A stretch of 64,000 nt of DNA, from NCBI RefSeq assembly GCF_000718165.1, contig NZ_JOEY01000004.1, positions 124,001 to 188,000 of the forward strand, given 5' to 3'. The notes under the pieces were generated by a model. The model was not told the origin of the DNA. It saw nothing but the letters and a program-made list of their open reading frames with translations, and did no database searches. Of this stretch, positions 57,262-64,000 are shown in pieces. This stretch comes from Streptomyces fulvoviolaceus. GTDB lineage: Bacteria; Actinomycetota; Actinomycetes; Streptomycetales; Streptomycetaceae. Both the position numbers and the translations under genes were made by a program. Numbering within the stretch: position 1 is the first letter of the stretch; the number at the start of each line of letters is the position of its first letter.

Positions 57262-57456
57262 TCAGCAGATGGGGCAGCGGTGGCCGCGGGCGGCGACCAT
57301 GGCGGCCTCGAAGGAGTCGTAGGCGGCAGACCAGCCGCACTCTTCGGCTTCGCAGGCGGCGACGTACTTCATCTCGCCGGTCCGGTGGTCGGGGCCGCCG
57401 CCGATGGCGGTGGTGCCGACGCGGTGCATCTCGTTCCAGATCTGATACAGGCCCAT
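57262..57456 (-). CDS. Mobile-element transfer protein (small, zinc-type)
   Basis: A 64-residue protein with CEAEECGWSA and HRCPIC, a C..C..C..C zinc centre, and a tail ARGHRCPIC. It resembles the small transfer proteins annotated in many streptomycete AICEs between SpdD and DUF2637 genes. Biochemical role unknown. Confidence 0.75.
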   Translation of the reverse strand: MGLYQIWNEMHRVGTTAIGGGPDHRTGEMKYVAACEAEECGWSAAYDSFEAAMVAARGHRCPIC

Positions 57457-57475
57457 GGGTGAACTTCCTTTCATC

Positions 57476-58147
57476 TCAGGTGAGTTGGGCGGCGATCGCG
57501 TCTGCCATGGGGGCGGGGACGCCGAGGCGGGCGCGCAGGGTGTCGGTGTCGATCGGGGTACCGGTCCGCGTCTGGTGGTCGTCGGCGACCTTGCGCGCGT
57601 GAGCAACCAGGGCGGCGGGGACCGGCATGGCCGGGGCCGGGTCGGCGGCGGGCAGAGCCGGGGTCTCTTCGCCAGCGGCGAGCGGCACAGCCTGCGGGGC
57701 CGGGTCGGGGGCGGGTTCGCGTGCGACTTCGGGTGCGGGGGCCGGGGCTGCGGGCGCCGGCGGAACCGGCACCCGGTCCCCGGCCTGGTTGGGCGCGTGA
57801 GCCAGCAGGGTGCCGCCGAGGAAGGCCAGGGCAGGCCAGCCCGCGACGCCGAAGCGCAGCCACGCGGGCGGATGTGCGAGGTCGAGGAATCCGGCGGTGG
57901 CAACGTTGGCGCCGAGCGAGGCGAACAGGGCGATCAGGAACCAGCACCAGGCCAGCCGCGACGGGCCGTCGGAGCGCAGTCGTCGCCACGCAGCGACCAA
58001 GAGCAGGTCGACCGAGATGGGGTAGGCCCAGGCCTTCCAGCCGGTCTGTCCGGCCGCGGCGGCGAGGTCGTGCAGGTGGGCGAAGGACAAGGCTCCGGCG
58101 ATCACGGCCTGAACCAGGACGGCATCCGGACGGAACGAGCGGGTCAT
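57476..58147 (-). CDS. DUF2637 membrane protein, element 2
   Basis: A 223-residue protein with four membrane segments in residues 8-120 (VQAVIAGALSFAHLHDLAAA, WAYPISVDLLLVAAW, WFLIALFASLGANVATAGF, LAFLGGTLLAHA), then a proline/alanine-rich linker and a helical end. Same family as the element 1 gene at 44,348 but without its long basic tail. Probably a spread protein. Confidence 0.82.
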   Translation of the reverse strand: MTRSFRPDAVLVQAVIAGALSFAHLHDLAAAAGQTGWKAWAYPISVDLLLVAAWRRLRSDGPSRLAWCWFLIALFASLGANVATAGFLDLAHPPAWLRFGVAGWPALAFLGGTLLAHAPNQAGDRVPVPPAPAAPAPAPEVAREPAPDPAPQAVPLAAGEETPALPAADPAPAMPVPAALVAHARKVADDHQTRTGTPIDTDTLRARLGVPAPMADAIAAQLT

Positions 58148-58219
58148 GTCCTCACCTCCTTCAGGTGGTTGGGCCAGGGCGGGGCGGGGATCGAGTCCGG
58201 CCGCCCCGTCCCGGCGGGT

Positions 58220-58420
58220 TCAGTCGGTGGGGGCTTGGCCGGAGCCGAGGCAGGCCAGGCACAGGCCGGTCTGCTGGCCGACCATGCGGCGCTTGCGGCC
58301 GACGTGGACCGTGCGGGAGACCTCTCCGGTGCCCTTGCAGGTCGGGCACGGCGCAGGCTCCGGCTTCGGCTTGACGTGGCGGCGGGCGGTCGGCTTCTTT
58401 GCGGCGGTCAGGGCGTCCAC
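58220..58420 (-). CDS. Zinc-knuckle protein, uncertain start
   Basis: A protein of 63-66 residues with CPTCKGTGEV and CLACLGSG, a DnaJ-type zinc centre. Two starts are possible: GTG at 58420 without good ribosome site, or CTG at 58411 that would overlap the upstream stop as CTGA with GAGGGG eight bases before. The second fits the overlap habit of this operon but needs a rare codon. Confidence 0.65.
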   Translation of the reverse strand: MDALTAAKKPTARRHVKPKPEPAPCPTCKGTGEVSRTVHVGRKRRMVGQQTGLCLACLGSGQAPTD

Positions 58421-58620
58421 CCCTCGCCGGGGTACTCGGGGCCCTCGGTGGGGTCGTAGCCGGGCGGGAAGAGGCCGGGCGGGGGCTCCGGCAGGGACGC
58501 GGCCAGGCACGGGCCCACGATCTCGATGAACGTCCGGTCGGCGCCGAGGGTGTCGGCGTAGAGGGCCAGGGCGCCGAGCAGGATCACGGTGCGGTGGAAG
58601 TCCTCGCAGTTGTCACACAC
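58408..58620 (-). CDS. Small AICE protein with CxxC motif
   Basis: A 70-residue protein (VCDNCEDFHRTVILLGALAL and onward, ending proline-rich). GTG at 58620 has GGTGA five bases upstream; GTG at 58629 is an alternative. It overlaps the gene upstream by eight bases and that downstream by four or more. Function unknown. Confidence 0.62.
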   Translation of the reverse strand: MCDNCEDFHRTVILLGALALYADTLGADRTFIEIVGPCLAASLPEPPPGLFPPGYDPTEGPEYPGEGWTP

Positions 58621-59089
58621 GGCGCTCACCGGTCCAGGGGCGGCCGTTGGCGGCGGCGATCGCGGTCAGCACCCGACCGAGGTTGGTGGCGTCCAGACTG
58701 CCGAGCGCGTGGCCCAGGCGGACCGAGACGCTGCTGTCGGCCAGCGAGGCCGCGATGGCGAGAACGCCCAGTTCACTGCCGGTGGCGACCAGTTCGGCGC
58801 CGGTCGGGTCGGCGAGCGCGGACCAGTCGAGGTCATAGACCTCACCGGTCTCGCCGTCAGCGGCCATCAGGTCCTCGCGCTCGGCAAGGCGGGGAAGCCA
58901 GACGCCGTGTGCGGCGAGCAGTTCGACCGCAGCCGTCCGGTGCGGAATGCCCTGCGCAGTCAGGCGCAGGACGCTTTCCAGTTCGTCCGCGGTCCAGTCG
59001 CTGGCGGTGGCGTACCAGGGGCAGTCGCGTTCGTCGTGGTCGATGCCGGTCTCTTCGCCGTTGATCTCGCCGCAGTGTTCGCAGAACAT
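58613..59089 (-). CDS. AICE protein with N-terminal zinc motif
   Basis: A 158-residue protein starting MFCEHCGEINGEETG (CxxC; then DHDERDCPWY), followed by an acidic helical body (LESVLRLTAQGIPHRTAAVE and SVSVRLGHALGSLDATN). ATG at 59089 follows AAGGAG. It lies between traB and the small genes of element 2. No domain name known. Confidence 0.68.
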   Translation of the reverse strand: MFCEHCGEINGEETGIDHDERDCPWYATASDWTADELESVLRLTAQGIPHRTAAVELLAAHGVWLPRLAEREDLMAADGETGEVYDLDWSALADPTGAELVATGSELGVLAIAASLADSSVSVRLGHALGSLDATNLGRVLTAIAAANGRPWTGERRV

Positions 59090-59174
59090 CGCGGGTCTCC
59101 TTCGGGGTTGAGGCATGGAGGGGGTAGGGATCTGGCGCGAAGCGGTCACGCCGACCGTGGAGCGAAGGGGATGT

Positions 59175-60512
59175 TCAGGCGGCTTCGGCCACCGCGGGCG
59201 CCTCGATGGGCGCGAGGTCGACCAGTGGGCGGAAGCGGGCCAACTCCGGGAGATCCGGGGTCAGATGCGCATGCCGGTTGCAGGCGGAGACGGCTTGGCG
59301 CATGGTCGTGTGCGGGGTGCGGATGCGCACCCACTCGCCGGTGGAGTAGCCGACCACGGCCATGCCGCGCCGGTTGTTGGAGATCTGGGTGGCGGCGAAC
59401 ACCGCATGCGGGGAGATGTCGCCGAAGGCCATCTTGGCGGTGGATTCGTCGTTGACGCGGTGCACCATCCGGCCGGTGAGCTGGGCGCGGAGCATGGTGA
59501 TGCCGTCGCCGAGTTCGGAGCCGAAGCGCTGGCCGTAGATGTCCAGGAAGATCCCGGCCGCGCGGCCCAGTTGGGCGAGGCGGACCAGGGCCTTGACGAT
59601 CCGCTCACGGCGGGGGTCGTTCTTCTTCACGCTCAGGGCGAGTTCGGCGATCTCGTCGATCGTGACCACGATCGGCACCGGGCGCAGATGCTCGGGCAGG
59701 TCCCAGATGTTCGCGGCGATCTCCCCATCAAGGGTGTCCGCGCTGATCCGCTGCTCGCGACGGATCACGTCGTAAATGCCGTCCATCCGCGCTATGAGCG
59801 CTTCCAGGAGTTCTACTGCGTCGTCGGGGTTGTCGGCCAGGGCGGAGAACCGGCGGGCGAACGGGCCGAGTTCGATCTTCTTACAGTCGATGCCGACCAA
59901 CGCGACGTCCTGCGCGGCGAGTTCTTTGATCACGGTGCGCTGGGTAACCGACTTGCCGGACTGGGTGGCGCCGACGGTGACCGAGTGCGGCACCTCGCGG
60001 TAGTCGCGGTAATGCACGCTGCCGTCTTCCACCAGCGCGAGCGGGATCTTCAACAGGCCGCGCTCGGGCGTGGCGGGCATCTGCACCCGCTTGAGGACGT
60101 CGTAGCCGGTCAGCGTGATCTCGATGACGCCCGGCTTGATCTCGCGGGAGGTGACCTGATGGACGGCGAAGGAGTGGCGCAGCCGGTCGGAGGCGGCGGC
60201 GAACTCGAAGGCGTCCTGACCCGGCCACAGCCGGATCCGCAGCCGGACCCCGGTACGCGTGGGCCTGATCCACAGCAGCCGGGGGACGCGCTGGGGCGGT
60301 ACCGGCTTGCCTGCCCAGCGGGCCAGCATCCGGCGCATCCGGGAGGCAGGCATGGTGAGGTGGCAGGCCTCCATCACGGCGGCGTAGCGGAAGACCACCC
60401 GCAGCATCGCCAGGGCGACACCGAAGCTCAGCCAGTACCAGACGGGACGGCGCCACCTCAGCAGCAGCGCCACCCCGACCAGGACCGCGAGCGCGATCCC
60501 TAACAGCTCCAT
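59175..60512 (-). CDS. traB: TraB/TraSA-type FtsK DNA translocase, element 2
   Basis: A 445-residue transfer protein, shorter than the TraB of element 1 and near the size of pSAM2-type proteins. Two membrane helices (about residues 3-20 and 24-42), then the motor with Walker A GATQSGKS (181-188) and Walker B IVVTIDEIAEL. The C-terminus carries a DNA-contact region. It begins two bases after the SCO3933-like gene ends, so they share one transcript. Confidence 0.92.
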   Translation of the reverse strand: MELLGIALAVLVGVALLLRWRRPVWYWLSFGVALAMLRVVFRYAAVMEACHLTMPASRMRRMLARWAGKPVPPQRVPRLLWIRPTRTGVRLRIRLWPGQDAFEFAAASDRLRHSFAVHQVTSREIKPGVIEITLTGYDVLKRVQMPATPERGLLKIPLALVEDGSVHYRDYREVPHSVTVGATQSGKSVTQRTVIKELAAQDVALVGIDCKKIELGPFARRFSALADNPDDAVELLEALIARMDGIYDVIRREQRISADTLDGEIAANIWDLPEHLRPVPIVVTIDEIAELALSVKKNDPRRERIVKALVRLAQLGRAAGIFLDIYGQRFGSELGDGITMLRAQLTGRMVHRVNDESTAKMAFGDISPHAVFAATQISNNRRGMAVVGYSTGEWVRIRTPHTTMRQAVSACNRHAHLTPDLPELARFRPLVDLAPIEAPAVAEAA

Positions 60513-60514
60513 GC

Positions 60515-60871
60515 TCAGGCCGCCTTCGGCTTCGACGCAGCCGCAGCGAGCGAGGTGACGGCGACCGCACGGAAGGCGATCCCGTGCCGCTTCTGGCCGT
60601 TGAACTCGTTCTCCCACGGCCGCGCGATCAGACCGGTGAGAGCGACCGGGGTGCCCATGGCCAGCTCGCCGGAGATGCCGGGCTCCGGAACGGCGATGGA
60701 GAGGATCTCCACCTCGTCGTTGGCCGCGAACATCACGTCAACGGTCATCATCGTCGCGCCGGTCTCGGCATCGGTGGCGATCTCGCCCGTACGGCGGTCC
60801 TTGACCTTGGGCTGCGGAGTCTTGGCGACCATCACGGTCGCGGCGGAAGTGTCGACGGGGATCTGACGCAT
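60515..60871 (-). CDS. SCO3933-family regulatory protein (Pra-like)
   Basis: A 118-residue protein (VKDRRTGEIATDAETGATMM; GTPVALTGLIARPWENEFNG; GIAFRAVAVTSL) with a beta-barrel-like pattern, matching small regulatory proteins seen beside traB in Streptomyces elements. In pSAM2 the activator Pra holds a comparable place under KorSA control; that equivalence is inferred. ATG at 60871. Confidence 0.75.
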   Translation of the reverse strand: MRQIPVDTSAATVMVAKTPQPKVKDRRTGEIATDAETGATMMTVDVMFAANDEVEILSIAVPEPGISGELAMGTPVALTGLIARPWENEFNGQKRHGIAFRAVAVTSLAAAASKPKAA

Positions 60872-60898
60872 GAAGCGCTCCTAGATTCGATCCACTTA

Positions 60899-60913
60899 AC
60901 GTACTTAGTACGT
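60899..60913. promoter_or_regulatory. Palindrome in the divergent korSA-like/traB region
   Basis: ACGTACT and AGTACGT around one T make a 15-bp palindrome 28 bp upstream of the SCO3933-like gene, in an AT-richer stretch between it and the GntR gene. The place is right for an operator bound by the GntR protein. Two weaker repeats (CTTG..CAAG, AGGT..ACCT) lie nearer that gene. Confidence 0.65.
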
Positions 60914-61022
60914 CAACTTCAGTTCGAGGATGCACCTGTCTTACTTGTTGTGTCAAGCTCTCGTTCTCGACTGCTGTCGGCGCGATGTGCTGCACTAGGT
61001 ACAACAACCTCTGAGAGGGGCT

Positions 61023-61394
61023 ATGGCCGACTTCACCGCCAAGCGCGCCGCGTACCTGCAGATCGCTGACGAGTTCAAACGCCAGATCCGAGACGGCGAG
61101 CTATCCCCCGGGGAGAGGCTCCCCTCCGAGTCGGAGCTGATGACCCGTCACGACGTCTCGCGCACGGTGGCACGGCAAGCGATCTCCCGCCTTCGCGAAG
61201 ATGGCTACGCCACCTCCCACCAAGGCAAGGGCAGCTTCGCCGCTCTGCCCGGAGAAGGCGGGGCGGTAAAGCACAGTCCCGAGTTCGAGCAGATCACCGA
61301 GTACCTGTCGGAGGTACGCCAGGACGTTCGCCGCCTCGCGGAGCGGATGGACCAACTTGAGGATCTTGTGCGACAGCAGACGCGAGCGCGGTAA
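61023..61394 (+). CDS. GntR-family repressor, KorSA-like
   Basis: A 123-residue protein: winged helix with YLQIADEFKRQIRDGELSPG, RLPSESELMTRHDVSRTVARQAISRL and GKGSFAAL, followed by a short coiled-coil tail (VRQDVRRLAERMDQLEDL) instead of an effector domain. This is the size and plan of KorSA of pSAM2, which represses transfer genes. ATG after GAGAGGGG. It is divergent from the SCO3933-like/traB transcript. Confidence 0.85.
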   Translation: MADFTAKRAAYLQIADEFKRQIRDGELSPGERLPSESELMTRHDVSRTVARQAISRLREDGYATSHQGKGSFAALPGEGGAVKHSPEFEQITEYLSEVRQDVRRLAERMDQLEDLVRQQTRAR

Positions 61395-61491
61395 CGGCCG
61401 CGTCCGCACGGCGGGCCAAATCCACCAAGTCGTCGCCAAGTTCCTTGATCTCGTTGATCAGTTCCAACCGCTCTGCCGGGGTCAGCGCCAT
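61294..61491 (-). CDS. Possible small helical protein, antisense to the GntR gene end
   Basis: A 65-residue frame with ATG after GAGGGGG. The first 40 residues (ALTPAERLELINEIKELGDD and onward) look like a real amphipathic helix hairpin; the rest, which overlaps the 3' end of the GntR gene by 101 bases, is proline/glycine-rich and shadow-like. Probably a real gene with a weak tail. Confidence 0.5.
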   Translation of the reverse strand: MALTPAERLELINEIKELGDDLVDLARRADAAVTALASAVAQDPQVGPSAPRGGERPGVPPTGTR

Positions 61492-61618
61492 CACGGCCCC
61501 CTCATCGACACTCGATCCGACAACCTCTTGGGTTGCCACCAACGCTAGGACCAGGTCGAAGAACCACCCCGGAAAAACTCTCCGGGGTCGCATGTAGAGA
61601 CGGGGGGAGGCTCTTGGC

Positions 61619-62842
61619 ATGCGAGGAATGACGACGAACCTGACGATCGGCGAACGAGTCGCTTGGTACCGCCGTAGGCGCGGCATCTCCCAGGAAGTCT
61701 TGGCCGGACGCGTCGGCCGGACGGTCGACTGGCTGAGCAAGGCCGAGAACAACCGACTGGAGTTGGACCGGCTGTCGGTCATCAAGTCCCTGGCTGACGC
61801 GCTCGATGTCACCCTCGGCGATCTACTCGCCGAGCCCACCCTGATGGACTGGACTGCCGACAGCGGCCGGCACACGGTCCCCGCCCTGCGGTCGGCGCTG
61901 ATGAACTACCGCCAACTCACGCCGTTGTTGGGCGTGCCGACCGAGGGCGAGCCGACACCCCTCGATGACCTGCGCAGCAACGTCGCCGAAGTCTGGGACG
62001 CCTACCAGGATTCGCGATACGGGTTCGCCACCCGCCGACTGCCGCTCGTGCTCGCTGACGCGCTCATTGCCGCCCAGGCGTACGAGGGCCAAGAGCGCGA
62101 GCGGGCACACGAGTTGACGGCGATGACCTACCAGGGCGCCGCCATGGTGCTGACGAAGGTCGGTGAGACCGATCTCGCATGGATCGCTGCCGATCGCGGA
62201 CTGGCCGCAGCACAGCAGTCCGGCAACGCGATCGTGACAGGCTCGCTCTTCCGGTCCGTGGCGCATTGCCTGCTGTCCAACGGCCGATTCGATGCAGCCG
62301 TTCAGCTTGTCGGCGACGCATCGGACTACCTTCGCCCCGGTCTGAACGACGCTGGCCCACAGTTCCTGTCGATCTACGGAACACTCTTCCTCGCGGGCTC
62401 GATGGCCGCAGCCCGTGCAGAGAACCGCGACACCACCCGGGCGTTCCTCGCAGAGGCCGAACAGGCTGCGCGTCAGCTCGGAGGAGATGCCAACCACGTC
62501 TGGACCGCTTTCGGCCCTACGAATGTCGCCATTCACCGCGTGGCCACGTCGGCGGAGCTGGGGGACATGCAAGTTGCAGTCGACCTTGGCCCGCAGATCG
62601 ACACTAGCGCCCTGCCGGCCGAGCGCCGAACGCGGCACAACCTCGAAGTGGCACGGGCCTTCAGCGCGCACAACCGAGTGGACGAAGCCCTGTCGATGAT
62701 CCTCGAAGCAGAGCAGTGGGCCCCGGAGCAGGTGCGGAGCCACTACCTTGCTCGCGAGCTTGTGCTCACCTGGGTCCGGAACCAGCGCGGCCGGCCGAGC
62801 CGCGCTATGGCAGAACTGGCGAACCGACTGCACGTCGTCTGA
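61619..62842 (+). CDS. XRE regulator with TPR-like domain
   Basis: A 407-residue protein. The N-terminal helix-turn-helix (ERVAWYRRRRGISQEVLAGR and DWLSKAENNRLELDRLSVI) is followed by about 300 residues of helical repeats (AYEGQERERAHELTAMTYQG; AWIAADRGLAAAQQSGNA), the plan of TPR regulators that bind peptides or proteins. ATG at 61619 lies eight bases after GGGGGAGG. It is followed 18 bases later by the Nudix gene, an arrangement also seen in element 1 with a different XRE protein. Confidence 0.85.
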   Translation: MRGMTTNLTIGERVAWYRRRRGISQEVLAGRVGRTVDWLSKAENNRLELDRLSVIKSLADALDVTLGDLLAEPTLMDWTADSGRHTVPALRSALMNYRQLTPLLGVPTEGEPTPLDDLRSNVAEVWDAYQDSRYGFATRRLPLVLADALIAAQAYEGQERERAHELTAMTYQGAAMVLTKVGETDLAWIAADRGLAAAQQSGNAIVTGSLFRSVAHCLLSNGRFDAAVQLVGDASDYLRPGLNDAGPQFLSIYGTLFLAGSMAAARAENRDTTRAFLAEAEQAARQLGGDANHVWTAFGPTNVAIHRVATSAELGDMQVAVDLGPQIDTSALPAERRTRHNLEVARAFSAHNRVDEALSMILEAEQWAPEQVRSHYLARELVLTWVRNQRGRPSRAMAELANRLHVV

Positions 62843-62860
62843 GGTAGGTACGCTCGGCTC

Positions 62861-63349
62861 ATGGCAGCAGCGAACGAGCACGAAGCGAAGATGGCGCATC
62901 CGCGCATGGCCGCGGGTGCGCTCTTTTTTGACTCCGCTGATCGAGTCCTCATGGTCGAGCCCACTTATAAGGACTACTGGGACGTCCCCGGCGGGTACGT
63001 CGAGACTGGCGAATCGCCGCTTCACGCCGCTGTCCGTGAGGTCCGAGAGGAACTAGGCATCGCCGTTTCCCTGGGGCGCTTGCTCGCTGTCGACTGGGCG
63101 CCCAGTGCGGGCGAGGGCGACAAGGTGCTGTACCTCTTCGATGGTGGACAGCTCACCCCCGAGACCTTGGCCCGGATCGCATTGCAGCCCGAGGAGCTGA
63201 AGGGCCACGCGTTCCTGTCGCCAGCCGAGATCAACGAACGTGCCATCCCTCGACTTGCCCGGCGAATCCTCGCCGCAAAGGATGCGCGCACAAAGGCCTA
63301 TCCGATCTACCTGGAACACGGACGGCGACCCGAGGAGGCAGCCGCGTAG
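62861..63349 (+). CDS. Nudix hydrolase (possible Pif-like)
   Basis: A 162-residue Nudix protein with intact box GGYVETGESPLHAAVREVREELGI. In pSAM2 the Nudix protein Pif blocks redundant transfer into cells that already carry the element. Position at the right end of the transfer region supports a similar role; the substrate is unknown. Confidence 0.88.
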   Translation: MAAANEHEAKMAHPRMAAGALFFDSADRVLMVEPTYKDYWDVPGGYVETGESPLHAAVREVREELGIAVSLGRLLAVDWAPSAGEGDKVLYLFDGGQLTPETLARIALQPEELKGHAFLSPAEINERAIPRLARRILAAKDARTKAYPIYLEHGRRPEEAAA

Positions 63350-63360
63350 CCGTCGGCAGC

Positions 63361-64000
63361 TCAGGGGCGCAGCCAGACGCGCCGATGCCGGGCGATGGCA
63401 TAGACCTCCTCCGCTTGGTGCGCGGTGAGCTTGCCCGAGAGCGGACCGAGAGATGACACCTCTCGCTCCTGATAGATCCGTACGGCGTACTGCGTGACGG
63501 CGCGATGCAGTGAGGCCACTCCGACGAACACGAGCGCAGGTTCCACAGGTACGGCAAATGTGCAGTGTCGCTCTAACACCCCTTGTACATAAGCGGCTTC
63601 CGCTTTGCTCGACGCCGCGTACGGCAGCGGTGGTCCGCCATTGACCTTGGCCATCTCGTCGCCGACCCACACCGATGCGCCGGAATGATGCTTGGTGTTG
63701 ATGGTGAATACTCCACCAGGGCCGATCAACAGGTGATCGATGTCGCCACCGTTGCTCTTGGGCACCCCGTGCAGGACCCTCCAGTCATGGGCAGACAGGC
63801 GCCGAAGCTCACGACCTACGCGCCGTTCACCTTCGAGCCCTGTGTACCAGGAGTCCCACTCCGAAGAACGCCTCAGCACCTTGGACCACGCCCGCTGAGC
63901 CGACGATGGGCCGCGAGCCGCGATGGCTTCGAGGAGCACGGCGCCCGGACGGTTCTGCGCCAAGTCATCAGCGACGGTCAGTTCTGGCAGCTTCAGCGGT
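63361..64000 (-). CDS. NERD-domain nuclease-related protein, 5' part outside window
   Basis: At least 213 residues are visible. The NERD domain is clear: GLEGERRVGRELRRL, then GGDIDHLLIGPGGVFTINTKHHSG with the acidic and lysine residues of a restriction-like nuclease fold. The frame has a TTG at 63963 but stays open and protein-like (LKLPELTVADDLAQ) to the right edge, so the true start lies beyond 64,000. It converges on the Nudix gene. Possible defence or DNA-processing role, not established. Confidence 0.8.
   Translation of the reverse strand, partial: PLKLPELTVADDLAQNRPGAVLLEAIAARGPSSAQRAWSKVLRRSSEWDSWYTGLEGERRVGRELRRLSAHDWRVLHGVPKSNGGDIDHLLIGPGGVFTINTKHHSGASVWVGDEMAKVNGGPPLPYAASSKAEAAYVQGVLERHCTFAVPVEPALVFVGVASLHRAVTQYAVRIYQEREVSSLGPLSGKLTAHQAEEVYAIARHRRVWLRP

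Larger units (their letters stand above)
53263..64000. mobile_element. AICE element 2 (pSAM2-type), right end outside window
   Basis: From att2 rightwards: int, xis, RepSA initiator, small Spd-like genes, TraB, SCO3933-like regulator, KorSA-like GntR, XRE-TPR regulator and Nudix gene. Gene order and overlaps match pSAM2-type AICEs. No third att copy was found before 64,000, so the end must lie beyond, and whether the NERD gene belongs to it is open. Confidence 0.85.

Overview
The window is high-GC actinobacterial DNA. Its GTG/TTG starts, GC-rich third codon positions, chitinase locus and pSAM2-like elements point to Streptomyces, although no species can be named from sequence alone. It splits into a conserved chromosomal part (1 to about 33,660) and an accessory part (about 33,660 to the right edge) made of at least two tandem actinomycete integrative and conjugative elements (AICEs) stacked on one tRNA-Arg gene.

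Chromosomal part. From the left: the end of a PduO-type cobalamin adenosyltransferase, a small lipoprotein, a membrane protein, then a sensor kinase/response regulator pair next to a secreted CBM2-FnIII-GH18 chitinase. The chitinase promoter carries the 12-bp direct repeats typical of Streptomyces chitinase genes. Next come a DUF2550 protein and the complete F1Fo ATP synthase operon (atpI-B-E-F-H-A-G-D-C, minus strand). Beyond it, also on the minus strand, is a translation and envelope cluster: rpmE, prfA, prmC, a Sua5-type threonylcarbamoyl-AMP synthase, a low-molecular-weight phosphatase-like protein lacking its nucleophilic cysteine, glyA and a WecA-type phosphoglycosyltransferase. After it lie an LCP ligase, a secreted trypsin-like protease, rho, and the aspartate-pathway genes thrB, thrC, hom and lysA with nrtL and a one-domain response regulator. 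An intact tRNA-Arg(CCG) at 33,591-33,662 is the integration target.

Element 1 (about 33,621-53,305) lies between the tRNA and a 43-bp direct repeat of its 3' part. It has integrase and excisionase, a putative iteron origin, a primase-polymerase/DUF3987 replication module, a TraB/FtsK translocase followed by a palindromic repeat cluster (candidate transfer locus), many small overlapping transfer genes, a GGDEF protein, a HExxH protein, and XRE, Nudix, HD and GntR genes. Cargo includes a HEPN-like protein between att and int, an HNH protein and two related membrane/coiled-coil proteins. A 3' fragment of a tRNA-Tyr gene inside it marks a scar of another integration event.

Element 2 (53,263 to beyond 64,000) is a close pSAM2-type AICE. 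int, xis and a RepSA-type HUH initiator form an overlapping operon; small Spd-like genes, a second TraB, an SCO3933-like regulator, a divergent GntR (KorSA-like) gene with a palindrome between them, an XRE-TPR regulator and a Nudix hydrolase follow. A NERD-domain gene runs off the right edge. The far att site of element 2 is not in the window.

The two elements use different replication modules but related integrases and share the scheme of XRE regulator, Nudix hydrolase, GntR repressor and TraB.
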